Origin: Lawsonella clevelandensis
GTDB taxonomy: Bacteria; Actinomycetota; Actinomycetes; Mycobacteriales; Mycobacteriaceae
Assembly: GCF_001293125.1 (NCBI RefSeq)
Contig: NZ_CP009312.1
Span: 1,029,447-1,093,446 of the forward strand
DNA: 64,000 nucleotides
Direction of reading: 5' to 3'
Shown here: piece by piece, positions 9,249 through 17,678 of the stretch
Layout of the letters: the number at the start of each line of letters is the position of its first letter
Numbering within the stretch: the stretch's first letter is position 1
The notes under the pieces: model-generated
Databases searched by the model: none
What the model saw: only the letters and a program-made list of their open reading frames with translations
What the model was told of the DNA's origin: nothing
Position numbers and translations under genes: made by a program

Positions 9249-10882
9249 TCTCCGTCATCGCCTTCCGTGTTGGTGCCGCCGTTACCGCTGCCAGTAGTGC
9301 CAGTGCCGCCGTTGCCCTGGTTGTTGCCCTGATTATTCTGGGTGACGGTGGTGGAGTACGTGGCGGTGGCAGTGGGCTGGTAGTTGAAGGAGCGCTGGTA
9401 ACTGGGGGTGACGGACTTCGGGGTGGGCTGGCCGAGGGCGGCCTTGAGGACGGCGCGGCCGACGGGGCCAGCGATGGTGGCACCCACGGAGCCGCGGTTA
9501 ACGCCGGCCCCATCTTCGATCATGACGGCGACGGCAACGTCATGTCCGGGGACGAAGGCGATGTACCAGGTGTAGGGGATGGAGTTCTTGGAGTCGGTAC
9601 CGTGCTCGGCGGTACCGGTCTTGGAGGCGACCGGGACATTCAGCTTGTTGGCGCCGCCGGCGTATTGTTCGGCGGTGATCATGAGCTTAGTGAGCTGCTT
9701 GGCGACCTTCTCGGAGACGGCCCGGTTGAGTTCTTTGGGCTTCGCTTCGTAGAGGACGGAGAGATCCTGGGCGGTTTCGGCTTTCACCAGGTAGGGCTTC
9801 ATGCGGACACCGTTGTTGGCGATGGTGGCGGCAATGATGGCGTTCTGGAGGGGGGTGAGGGAGACGTTGCGCTGCCCGATGGAGGATTGGGCGAGGGCGG
9901 CAGCGTCGGGGATGTCACCAATGGTACTGGCCATTTCGGTGACGCCGATGTTGTAGGTTTCGCCGATGCCGAAGGATTCGGCGGTGTGTTGAAATTCCCG
10001 CACGGTGAGTTTGCGGGAGAGGTCGGCGAAGGGGACGTTGCAGGAGTAGGCGAAGGCCATTCCGAAGGTGCTGCCGCCGCAGTATTCGCCGCCGTAGTTT
10101 TCCAGCGGGGTGACGGTGTCGGGGAGGATGGTGCGGGGGGCGTTGCTGACGTAAGTGTTGGCGTTGACGCCTTTGCGGAGCAGCGCGGCGGTGGTGACGA
10201 CCTTGAAGGTGGATCCGGGCGGCAGGGGTTCAGCGGTGGCGCGGTTGATGAGCGGGGAGGGCTTCATGGTGCGCAGTTGCTCGTCGTAGTTGTTGACAGC
10301 GGTGTTGCTGAAGCTGGCGAGGGGGGTGGGGTCGTAGCTGGGGCTGGAGGCGAGGGCGAGGATCGCGCCGGTGGAGGGTTGGATGGCGACCACACCGCCC
10401 ACGAGAGGGCCTGCTCCCACACCGGTTTGCAGGGCGTTCCATGCGGCTTCCTGCATGTCGGGGTTGATGGTGAGAGCGACATTGCCGCCGCGGGGGTCGC
10501 GGCCGGTGAAAAGGTCGATGACGCGGTCTCCGAGGAGTTTGTCGTCTTGGCCAGAGAGGATGGTGTCTTCGGAGTATTCGATGCCGGAGCGTGAGTAGAG
10601 GCTGAAGTAGCCGGTGATGGGGGACCACATTTCGGCGTTTTTGCCGTAGACGCGGTGGAATTTCTTGGTGGCTTCGTCGTAGCGGCTGGAGGCGAGGACG
10701 ACGCCGTCGGCGGTGATTTGCCCGCGTTGGCTGCCGAATTGGGTGAGTTGGGTGCGGGCGAAGTTGCGCGGGTGGTTGCGTAGTTCGGGGGCGTGGATGA
10801 CTTGTACCCAGGTGAGGTTGAGGAGGAGGACAACGAGGAGTACGCCGGCGAAGACGACGACTCGGCGGATGGTCTTATTCAT
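9245..10882 (-). CDS. pbpA: Class B penicillin-binding protein PbpA (peptidoglycan transpeptidase)
   Basis: This 545-residue protein cross-links peptidoglycan outside the membrane. An N-terminal anchor helix (about 8-24) is followed by a dimerisation region and the transpeptidase domain. The three active-site motifs are present: STFK at 224-227 (nucleophile S224), SCN at 280-282 and KTG at 421-423. The C-terminus is a Gly/Asn/Thr-rich tail with repeated NNQGN and GNGGT elements. The start overlaps the end of rodA by eight bases, and the end overlaps pknA by four. Pairing with the SEDS protein RodA gives a glycosyltransferase/transpeptidase pair. The length is typical of actinobacterial PbpA apart from the tail. 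Confidence 0.94.
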   Translation of the reverse strand: MNKTIRRVVVFAGVLLVVLLLNLTWVQVIHAPELRNHPRNFARTQLTQFGSQRGQITADGVVLASSRYDEATKKFHRVYGKNAEMWSPITGYFSLYSRSGIEYSEDTILSGQDDKLLGDRVIDLFTGRDPRGGNVALTINPDMQEAAWNALQTGVGAGPLVGGVVAIQPSTGAILALASSPSYDPTPLASFSNTAVNNYDEQLRTMKPSPLINRATAEPLPPGSTFKVVTTAALLRKGVNANTYVSNAPRTILPDTVTPLENYGGEYCGGSTFGMAFAYSCNVPFADLSRKLTVREFQHTAESFGIGETYNIGVTEMASTIGDIPDAAALAQSSIGQRNVSLTPLQNAIIAATIANNGVRMKPYLVKAETAQDLSVLYEAKPKELNRAVSEKVAKQLTKLMITAEQYAGGANKLNVPVASKTGTAEHGTDSKNSIPYTWYIAFVPGHDVAVAVMIEDGAGVNRGSVGATIAGPVGRAVLKAALGQPTPKSVTPSYQRSFNYQPTATATYSTTVTQNNQGNNQGNGGTGTTGSGNGGTNTEGDDGE

Positions 10883-12665
10883 TGTTTCCCTCCTCCTTGG
10901 TGGACTCAGCTGTGGGCTCCTTGGTGGACTCCTTGGTGGACTCAGCTGTGGATTCTTTGGTGGGCTCCTTGATGGGCTCAGCTGTGGGCTCAGTGGTGGT
11001 CGCTACGTCGGTAGCGGGGCTGTCGGCATCCTTGGCGGGCTGGTAGACGGGCAATTCCTCCACCACGTTAAAGACGGCGGGTGGTTCCTGTGCGGTGGGG
11101 GTGGACACGTCAGCCTTCTCCTGTTTGGAAAGTTTGACGCGGTTAGCGCGGGTGAGAACCTTGCTTCCGGCAGGGGGCAGCTTGGTGCCGGCCGGGAGGG
11201 AAAGCGGACGGGCTGCCGCATCGGAAACTCGCAACACCAGCGCCACCAGCAGGTAGTTCGCCAGCAGGGAGGAACCACCGTAAGAGAGGAAGGGAGTGGT
11301 AAGGCCGGTTAGTGGGATTACGCGGGTAACACCGCCGGCCACTACGAACACCTGGAAAGCTATGGTGAAGGCGAGGCCGGAGACCATCAACTTGCCGAAG
11401 GAGTCACGCACCAGGAGGCTGGTGCGGAAACAGCGCTGCACGATGATGGCATAGCACACTAGTACGGCTGCCAAGCCGATGAAGCCGAGTTCCTCGCCGA
11501 CAGTGGAGATGATGAAGTCGGTGGAAGCGTAGGGCACCAGGTCGGGGCGGCCGTGGCCCAGGCCGGAGCCAGCCACACCACCGGTGGCCAGGCCGAAGAG
11601 CGCCTGGGACAGTTGGTAGCCGTTGGTGTCGAAGTATTTGATGGGGTCCCACCAGGTGGCGAAGCGCACCTGCACGTGGCTGAACGCAAAGTAGGCGATG
11701 AGTGCTGCCGTTGCGAAACTAACGACACCAATCACCAACCAGCTGACCCGGTTGGTGGCGATGTAGATCATGGTGAGGACAGTGGCGAATATGAGGAGGG
11801 AGGTACCGAGGTCTTTCTCTAACACCAGGATGAGAACGGCGACAACCCACACGACGAGGATAGGGGCGAGGTCGCGGGCGCGCGGCAATTCAATGCCGAA
11901 GACTTGCCGGCCTGTGGTGGCGAACAGTTCCCGCTTCGACACCAGAATGGCGGCGATAGAGATGATGAGGACGATCTTGGAGAATTCGCCGGGTTGGATG
12001 GAGAGGAACGGGGTGCGGATCCAGATCTTGGAGCCGTTCACCTCGGACATACTGGCGGGCAGAATTGCGGGGATGGCTAGCAGAATAAGGCCGACGAGGC
12101 CCAGCGTGTAGCTGTAGCGGCTGAGGACGCGATGGTCGCGCACAACCCAGAGAGCGAGCACGAAGAGGACGACAGCGATGAAGGTCCAAATGATTTGTCG
12201 GGTGCCTTCCGTCATCCCGGCGGTGGTGCTGCCGGAGTCGGTGAGGTCCAGCCGGTTGATGAGGATCAGCCCGATGCCGTTGAGCATGGTGACGAGGGGC
12301 AGCAGGAAGGGGTCGGCCTGCGGGGCGAGCAGGCGCATCGCGATGTTGAGGATGATGCAAATGGCAATGAAGGACAGGCCGCTGATAAGGATGTCCCACG
12401 AGAGGTGGCCGCGTACCGTGTACTGGATGATGCCCATGGCGACAATGACTAGGGTGGCGGAGAGCAGCATGAGGACGAGTTCCATGCGGCGGCGTTTCCG
12501 GGCGGTCTTTTCCAGGATGGCGACGGCTTCTTCGGCGGTAACAGCGGAGTCTTGTACGCCGGAGCCGGGCGCGTTGACGACCGCCGGAGAGTCGGCGGTG
12601 ACGGAGGCGCTGGCGCCGCGCAGTTTGCGGCGGTTGGGTTTGCTGGACTTCGATAAAAGTGCCAT
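10875..12665 (-). CDS. rodA: SEDS-family peptidoglycan polymerase RodA
   Basis: This polytopic protein of 596 residues belongs to the RodA/FtsW/SpoVE family, which polymerises lipid II. About ten membrane helices follow a basic cytoplasmic N-terminus of about 70 residues. Family signatures are visible, including the loop LEKDLGTSLL and the region near GLGHGRPDLVPYASTDFI and VGEELGFIG. After the last helix comes a cytoplasmic tail of about 110 residues ending in a Thr/Lys/Glu/Pro repeat (see the separate entry). The ATG directly abuts the pstP stop (TAAATG). Operon position fits RodA acting with PbpA under PknA/PknB control; kinase targets in the Thr-rich tail are plausible but unproven. Confidence 0.93.
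   Translation of the reverse strand: MALLSKSSKPNRRKLRGASASVTADSPAVVNAPGSGVQDSAVTAEEAVAILEKTARKRRRMELVLMLLSATLVIVAMGIIQYTVRGHLSWDILISGLSFIAICIILNIAMRLLAPQADPFLLPLVTMLNGIGLILINRLDLTDSGSTTAGMTEGTRQIIWTFIAVVLFVLALWVVRDHRVLSRYSYTLGLVGLILLAIPAILPASMSEVNGSKIWIRTPFLSIQPGEFSKIVLIISIAAILVSKRELFATTGRQVFGIELPRARDLAPILVVWVVAVLILVLEKDLGTSLLIFATVLTMIYIATNRVSWLVIGVVSFATAALIAYFAFSHVQVRFATWWDPIKYFDTNGYQLSQALFGLATGGVAGSGLGHGRPDLVPYASTDFIISTVGEELGFIGLAAVLVCYAIIVQRCFRTSLLVRDSFGKLMVSGLAFTIAFQVFVVAGGVTRVIPLTGLTTPFLSYGGSSLLANYLLVALVLRVSDAAARPLSLPAGTKLPPAGSKVLTRANRVKLSKQEKADVSTPTAQEPPAVFNVVEELPVYQPAKDADSPATDVATTTEPTAEPIKEPTKESTAESTKESTKEPTAESTKEEGNNE
10893..10988 (-). repeat. Short tandem repeat coding for the TKE-rich tail of RodA
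   Basis: About eight copies of a 12-base unit encode variants of STKE, PTAE and PTKE at the RodA C-terminus. On the plus strand the unit reads roughly CTTGGTGGACTC or CAGCTGTGGGCT. Such repeats can change copy number by slippage without shifting the frame, because the unit is a multiple of three. Confidence 0.75.
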
Positions 12666-14066
12666 TTACTTCGCCTTTCTGCAGGGCACCGGGTGGTCCT
12701 TCTGTCCCACAGGTTGTCCGGTGGCGTCATAAATGATGATGGGTTTGGGGTCGCACACGGGGATAAGTCCGGAGGCGATGGCCCGCGTCAGGTAGTTGCG
12801 GGCCTCTTCCTGTGAGTGGAAGACCTTGTCGGATACCAGTTCGGTGCGGAGGGCCTGGGTGAAGTCATCCAGGGTGAGGTGCTGGCAGTCGGCGGGGACA
12901 GAGTCCGCGTCGTAGATGGCGGATTCACACAGCACAGAGTCGGGTTGGCCGCTCAGCGGGGTGATCCAGGCGTTGTTAAGGCCTTTGTAGATGAGCACTT
13001 CGCCCTTGTCGTTGAGCCCCACATAGTAGGTGTTGTTGTAGGTATAGCCGACTACTCCGGCTACAATGCCGACGCATAGCAGCACCATGCTGACGATGAT
13101 GGCGATGAGTTTTATGGCACTGCGGCTCATGCCGCGGCGCTTCCCTTTCCGCTTGCTGCCGGAGCTACCGGTGGTGTCGCCGCTGGATCCGTCACCAGCC
13201 GGGTCTCCCCCGATACGGGTGGGGGTGGCGCGCTGGGCGGCTGCCAGGTTGGCGGCGCGCACGGCGGCGGAGTCGGTGCGGATGCCGTTGGCGGGGGTAT
13301 CGACGCCTTTTGCGGCGGCACCACCGAGGACGGGGTTGGTGGGGCCGAAGTCGTCTTCCACCACATCGGCCACGATGAGGGTGACGTTATCGGGGCCGCC
13401 GGAGCGGAGAGCCAGGTCGATGAGGCGGTCGGCGCATTCCTGTGGGGTGCCCTGCGCCATGGTGGTGGCGATGGTGCTGAAGCTGACGGGGTCGGAGAGG
13501 CCGTCAGAGCAGATGAGGTAGCGGTCCCCTACCGCCACTTCGCGGATGGTGAGGTGTGGCCGGCATTCTCCGCCCATGAGGGCGTTGGTGATGAGGCTGC
13601 GTTTGGGGTGGACGGAGGCTTCTTCGGGGGTGATGCGTCCCTCGTCGACGAGGTCTTGCACGAAGGAGTCGTCGCGGGTGATCTGGTGGAGTTCCCCATC
13701 GCGTAGTAGGTAGGCGCGGGAGTCGCCGACGGAGGCCATCCCCATTTTGGGGCCGTCGAAGAGCATGGCGACCAGGGTGGTGCCCATGCCGTCGAGGTTG
13801 GGGTTCTCGTAGATGGCGTCGCGGATGAGGTCGTTGCCGCTGTCGATACGGTGGCGCATCTCGTCGAGGAGGTCGTGCCCCGGCTGGTCGTTGTCCAGCG
13901 GGGAGATGGCAGAGATGACGAGTTGCGAGGCAACTTCGCCGGCTGCGTGCCCTCCCATGCCGTCTGCGAGCGCCAAAAGGCGAGGCCCGGCATAGACCGA
14001 GTCTTCGTTGTTTCCTCGCACAAGCCCCATGTCGGAGCGGGCGGCATACTTGAGAATAAAGGTCAC
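12666..14066 (-). CDS. pstP: PP2C-family Ser/Thr phosphatase PstP
   Basis: This 466-residue phosphatase removes phosphates placed by PknA and PknB. The PP2C domain (about 1-240) shows the metal-binding motifs RGNNEDS (17-23), DGMGGHAAGE (from 35), GDSRAYL, SDGLSDPV and GGPDNVT. A linker rich in Ala and Gly precedes one membrane helix (KLIAIIVSMVLLCVGIVAGV), so the catalytic domain is cytoplasmic. The outer domain of about 120 residues contains two cysteine-bearing segments. The start overlaps fhaB by four bases (ATGA), supporting coupled translation. Domain order matches mycobacterial PstP. Confidence 0.94.
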   Translation of the reverse strand: MTFILKYAARSDMGLVRGNNEDSVYAGPRLLALADGMGGHAAGEVASQLVISAISPLDNDQPGHDLLDEMRHRIDSGNDLIRDAIYENPNLDGMGTTLVAMLFDGPKMGMASVGDSRAYLLRDGELHQITRDDSFVQDLVDEGRITPEEASVHPKRSLITNALMGGECRPHLTIREVAVGDRYLICSDGLSDPVSFSTIATTMAQGTPQECADRLIDLALRSGGPDNVTLIVADVVEDDFGPTNPVLGGAAAKGVDTPANGIRTDSAAVRAANLAAAQRATPTRIGGDPAGDGSSGDTTGSSGSKRKGKRRGMSRSAIKLIAIIVSMVLLCVGIVAGVVGYTYNNTYYVGLNDKGEVLIYKGLNNAWITPLSGQPDSVLCESAIYDADSVPADCQHLTLDDFTQALRTELVSDKVFHSQEEARNYLTRAIASGLIPVCDPKPIIIYDATGQPVGQKDHPVPCRKAK

Positions 14067-14557
14067 GGGCGTAGCTCGATTACGGTTTTGCCCACCCGGA
14101 TGGGGGTTCCGAGCGGGACTTTCACGGCAGTGGTGACGCGATCGTGGTCAAGGAACGTTCCGTTGGTGGAACCGAGGTCCTCCAGATACCAGTCTTCCCC
14201 ACGGGGGAGGAAGCGGGCATGGTGGCCGGAGGCGTAGTCATCGTTGAGAACTAGGGTGGAGTCGTCCGCGCGGCCCAGCAGAATGGGTTGATTCCCGAGG
14301 GTGATACGGGCCCCGGCGAGGGGTCCTTGGGTGACGATGAGGTAGCGGGCGAGTTTGCTGATCGAGCCTTTCCGGGGACGTCTCAACACACTCTTCAAGC
14401 TGCGGTTTTTCCCTTTTCGTGGCTTCCGGTTGGTAGCTGCCAAATCAAAGGAGGCAGCTAGCGTGTCGTTCTTCAACGAGTGAAGGATGAGCCAGATGAA
14501 AAACCACAACAGGAGGAGGAATCCGAAGCGCCCGAGTTGGAGGACGAGTGCCTGCAT
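14063..14557 (-). CDS. fhaB: FHA-domain membrane protein FhaB/FipA
   Basis: This is a 164-residue adaptor that binds phosphothreonine on kinase or division partners. One N-terminal membrane helix (LGRFGFLLLLWFFIWLILHS) is followed by a basic linker and a C-terminal FHA domain (about 80-164). The FHA signature is clear: LGRADDS, then SGHHARF and LGSTNGTF. It opens the minus-strand operon that runs through to the SGNH gene at 1564. A good ribosome binding site (AAGGAG) precedes the ATG. Size and layout match mycobacterial FhaB, which works with FtsZ and FtsQ. Confidence 0.92.
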   Translation of the reverse strand: MQALVLQLGRFGFLLLLWFFIWLILHSLKNDTLAASFDLAATNRKPRKGKNRSLKSVLRRPRKGSISKLARYLIVTQGPLAGARITLGNQPILLGRADDSTLVLNDDYASGHHARFLPRGEDWYLEDLGSTNGTFLDHDRVTTAVKVPLGTPIRVGKTVIELRP

Positions 14558-14866
14558 GTGCTGCTCCTTCCTGAACTATGCGAGGGCTAAAACCGATACT
14601 TCCTATTATTCTACGGTTTCGGACGCAACTACGGCCACTAGCAGGAGAGATTATTCATGCGGGAGTAGCTGTGGAGGCGCTAAGCGGGGCGGTATGGGGG
14701 AAGTAACGGCAACGGACAGGGTGGTCGGCGGGGTTGGAAGTGGACGAGGACGGCCCAACAGTGGTGCGTAACAGTGGTGTTCAGCAGTGGTGGCGTACTG
14801 GGGTGGCCAGGCACAGGATGGTGGTGAGCCCACGGTGGCAATCTCGGTAGTAGCGCGGCGGTTGGC
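14558..14866. other. Intergenic region between fhaA and fhaB
   Basis: This 309-base stretch holds no convincing gene. It must contain the leader, and probably the promoter, of the fhaB-pknB operon. A minus-strand TAGAAT about 60 bases before fhaB could be a -10 box, but I see no well-spaced -35. Short plus-strand ORFs here have no ribosome binding site or family resemblance. Confidence 0.5.
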
Positions 14867-15649
14867 TTAGTGGATGTCGATAATGAAGTGCGAGTGGCCC
14901 ATGATGATCTCATCCCCATGAGCCAACTGCCACTGGGAAATACGGATGCCGTTGACGGCGGTGCCGTTGGTGGAGTTGAGGTCGGTGAGGGTGGCTACTG
15001 CCCCATTCCACTCGATTTTCGCATGGTGACGGGACACTCCTGTGTCGGGAACCCGGAAGTCCACGTCGTCCCCGCGGCCCACCAGGGTAGTGCCGGGGTT
15101 CAGCACGCACAGACGCATCTCTGTCACCTTGTCTAGCAGGATGGCGGTCCGGAGCTTATCCTCGTCCGCATCTGCCTCGCTGGGCTCTGCGGCAGCCGCC
15201 GAGCCGGGGGCAATGTTGCTGGCGGGCCCAGAGTTGGCGTTCTTGCCGATGGAGCGGGGCAGCTGCCGGGCATCTACCTTGTCGTTGCACTCGCTCATCA
15301 GCCGGTATTGGCCGGCGCGCAGGTCGTCGGATTCGGCGAATTCCACCACAACGTCGCCCACCACACCCCAGTCCTGGTCGTACAGGTAGGAGTCCAGGTG
15401 GCGGCTGACCACGCGAGGCGAGGTGGCTTCGTCCTCGGCGAAGCGCTGGAAGTCGCTGGGGGACAGGGAGACAAGGAAGTGATTGGGGGAAAGCAGCTGG
15501 CCGTCGGGGAGTTCCTGCAGCTTATCGCCAGCTTCACGGCGCAGGGCATTCTCCACTTCGAGGGGGGTGAGGGCGCCGCCGAAGACACGTGCGAAAGCGT
15601 CGGCGGTAGAGGTTTCCAGCGAACGCTCGAAGCGTTGCATGAAGCCCAT
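14867..15649 (-). CDS. fhaA: FHA-domain protein FhaA (DUF3662 plus FHA)
   Basis: This 260-residue cytoplasmic protein has an N-terminal DUF3662 domain (about 1-125), recognisable from FERSLE, VFGGALTPLEVENALRRE and LSPNHFLVSLS. A short variable linker follows, then a C-terminal FHA domain (about 165-260) with LVGRGDDVDF, SRHHAKIEW and LNSTNGTAVNG. FhaA in mycobacteria binds phosphorylated kinases and the pseudokinase domain of MviN, linking signalling to lipid II export. The linker is shorter than in M. tuberculosis FhaA (527 residues), similar to corynebacterial forms. It is separated from fhaB by a 309-base gap, so it is probably its own transcription unit. Confidence 0.93.
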   Translation of the reverse strand: MGFMQRFERSLETSTADAFARVFGGALTPLEVENALRREAGDKLQELPDGQLLSPNHFLVSLSPSDFQRFAEDEATSPRVVSRHLDSYLYDQDWGVVGDVVVEFAESDDLRAGQYRLMSECNDKVDARQLPRSIGKNANSGPASNIAPGSAAAAEPSEADADEDKLRTAILLDKVTEMRLCVLNPGTTLVGRGDDVDFRVPDTGVSRHHAKIEWNGAVATLTDLNSTNGTAVNGIRISQWQLAHGDEIIMGHSHFIIDIH

Positions 15650-16029
15650 GGAGTGTCCTTTCCATCCGGTCGCGTTGGCCTAGCAGAGCGTGCATACAGG
15701 TGCGGCGTGGTCGTCGGCGCGATAACGTCGGCACAGTGACGCTCTGCTGACAGTTCGAGTAGTGCGGGAGGGGCCCGTCACCACCCCGTCCTCAACTGTT
15801 CATGGTGTCAGTGAGATAATTGTTTCTTAACAGTTGTTATTGTAGCCATTTTGCAGCTCAATGCGCAGTAAGGAGCAGCTGCAATGCCAACCGACTACGC
15901 GCGGGCGACGGATGTAGCGGGCGAGTGGTCAGGTAGCGCCCGCACGAAACCATCTGTCTAACTCGTGGCCGGGGTTACACGAACGCCGCTAGTATGTAGA
16001 ACAGAGTCTGAACTGTGAGGAGACCCACA
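15650..16029. other. Divergent intergenic region, fhaA and flavoprotein gene
   Basis: This 380-base gap separates two divergent genes and should hold promoters for both. An AT-rich block near 15808-15850 (GATAATTGTTTCTTAACAG) is the likeliest promoter area. I found no clear operator palindrome or small gene. Confidence 0.45.
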
Positions 16030-17448
16030 ATGACGAGCCCAGAGTCCCGGGTACTGTCTGCCCCGATCCGCTCCACCCTCATCGGCCCCATCGTCGCCGG
16101 CGCCGTATGGATCCTTCTTGCCGTCTTCTGGTTCTCCCGCACCAGCTGGGAAACCGCCTCCACCAGCTTCGGAGGGTTCCTCGGCCTCACCGCCCTCTAC
16201 CTCTTCTCCCTGGGCTTCTACCTCAACATCGACTCCGCCGGCATCGACGCCCGCTGGGGCGGCATGCACCACCGCCACAACATCCACAAGTGGCTCGGCC
16301 TCGTCGGCTTCATCTTCGCCCTCCTTAGCCCCAGCCTCAGCGGCAGCACCCTCGCCGGCCCCCGCGCCATGAACGTCGTCGCTATTGTCGCCCTCGTCCT
16401 CATCGGCCTCACCGTCCTCATCACCCTCTTCACACAACTGGTGCCCATTTGGCCGGTCCTCCGCACAGTCCCCTTCCCCCTCTCCTGGTTCGTCAACCCA
16501 CCCTACGATGTGTGGCGCGTCTTCCAAGACCTCCTCGGCGTCTGGGTCACCCTCCTCTTCGCCCACGCCTACCTGGCCTGCCCCCCGCTCCGCCAGGATC
16601 CACTCCTCGCCACCGTCTTCAGCCTGCTCGTCGTATTCGGGGTGTGCTGCTGGATCTACGCCTCCTTCCTGCAGCGCTTCGTCTTTAAAGGCCAGCGGAT
16701 GGTTGTTACCGGCGTCCGCTCCCTCGCCTCTAAGACCGTCGAAATCACTATGGAGCCCAGCGACGACAAACCCCTCCACAAAGGCCGCCCCGGCCAATAC
16801 GTAGCCCTCTCCGCACCGGGTGTCGTCAACGGACCCCACCCCTTCACCGAAGTGTCCGCCCCTGGCCGCGACGTCATGCAAGTAGCCATCAAGGTCTCCG
16901 GGATCGACACCCGTGTCCTGCGCGAAAAAGTGGGCGTCGGCATGGAAGTGAAAGTCCGAGGCCCCTACGGAGACCTTGATCTGCGCCGGGCCACCCCCCG
17001 CCAAGTGTGGATTGCCGCCGGCATCGGCATCACCCCCTTCGTTGCCTGGCTGCGCGCCATCGACGAACTCATTAACGAAAAGATTCGCCGCTCTGGCGTC
17101 AGCTCCTCCAAGATCCGCAAAGTGGCCTCCCAAGAAGTCATCGACCAGCTGGGCCTGGACACAGTAGACGTGTGGTTCTTCCACCACGGCGAGCCCGCCT
17201 ATGCCGAAGAGCTCTACTACTGGGAGGATCGCTTCTCCTGGTTGGAAGTGCACATTCGCGACACCACCGAAAGCGAGCGCCAGTCCGCAGCAGAGATCAT
17301 TGCCGAAACCCCCGGCCTCGACATTGACCACCTGGACGGAGTGTCCGCGGTAATTTGCGGCCCCAAGACCATGATGCGCCGCTACAGTCGCGACCTGCGC
17401 TCCTTAGGTGTACATCCGATCATTCGTGAGGATTTTTCATTCCGTTAG
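16030..17448 (+). CDS. Membrane flavoprotein of the ferric reductase / NADPH oxidase type
   Basis: This 472-residue protein has an N-terminal half with about six membrane helices (about 10-220), including HHRHNIHKW and FAHAYL, whose histidines could bind haem as in ferric reductase transmembrane domains. The C-terminal half is a ferredoxin-NADP reductase-like module: FAD motif HPFTEVSAPG, pyridine-nucleotide motif AGIGITP, and the terminal CGPKTM...REDFSFR expected for this fold. It probably moves electrons from NAD(P)H across the membrane to an unknown acceptor, possibly ferric iron. The ATG at 16030 was chosen because GAGGAG lies about eight bases upstream; an upstream GTG would overlap that site. 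The gene lies between fhaA and tRNA-Leu. Confidence 0.82.
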   Translation: MTSPESRVLSAPIRSTLIGPIVAGAVWILLAVFWFSRTSWETASTSFGGFLGLTALYLFSLGFYLNIDSAGIDARWGGMHHRHNIHKWLGLVGFIFALLSPSLSGSTLAGPRAMNVVAIVALVLIGLTVLITLFTQLVPIWPVLRTVPFPLSWFVNPPYDVWRVFQDLLGVWVTLLFAHAYLACPPLRQDPLLATVFSLLVVFGVCCWIYASFLQRFVFKGQRMVVTGVRSLASKTVEITMEPSDDKPLHKGRPGQYVALSAPGVVNGPHPFTEVSAPGRDVMQVAIKVSGIDTRVLREKVGVGMEVKVRGPYGDLDLRRATPRQVWIAAGIGITPFVAWLRAIDELINEKIRRSGVSSSKIRKVASQEVIDQLGLDTVDVWFFHHGEPAYAEELYYWEDRFSWLEVHIRDTTESERQSAAEIIAETPGLDIDHLDGVSAVICGPKTMMRRYSRDLRSLGVHPIIREDFSFR

Positions 17449-17477
17449 GCCGTGTGTTACTCTCTACTGGTTACTCC

Positions 17478-17564
17478 GGGCGAGTGGCGGAATAGGCAGA
17501 CGCGCTGGCTTCAGGTGCCAGTGACCGCAAGGTCGTGGGGGTTCAAGTCCCCCTTCGCCCACCA
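17478..17564 (+). tRNA. tRNA-Leu (anticodon CAG)
   Basis: An 87-base cloverleaf can be folded, with CCA encoded at its 3' end. The acceptor stem pairs GGGCGAG with TTCGCCC (one G-T pair), the anticodon stem pairs CTGGC with GCCAG around loop TTCAGGT, and the T arm is GGGGG-TTCAAGT-CCCCC. The long variable arm (GTGACCGCAAGGTCGT region) is as expected for tRNA-Leu. A tRNA-Leu also lies beside fhaA in mycobacteria, as I recall. Confidence 0.95.
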
Positions 17565-17595
17565 CAGTGGCTTCACTAACAACACAATAAGCCGC

Positions 17596-17630
17596 ACCGG
17601 AGGCCATCACAACGATGGCCTCCGGTTTTT
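17596..17630 (+). terminator. Rho-independent terminator after tRNA-Leu
   Basis: Perfect 13-base arms (17596-17608 and 17614-17626) surround a 5-base loop and are followed by a run of T. It also lies 49 bases past the stop of the convergent YhgE/Pip gene and could act on both strands. Confidence 0.92.
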
Positions 17631-17678
17631 ATGCTTTCTAACGGGCTTGGAGTGGAACCGTCACCTTGCCGCTATCCC

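Noticed and set aside
15958-17331. 457-codon minus-strand frame opposite the flavoprotein gene.
   Set aside because: Composition is Glu/Gly/Asp-rich low complexity with no start signals; the plus strand has clear FAD and NAD motifs.
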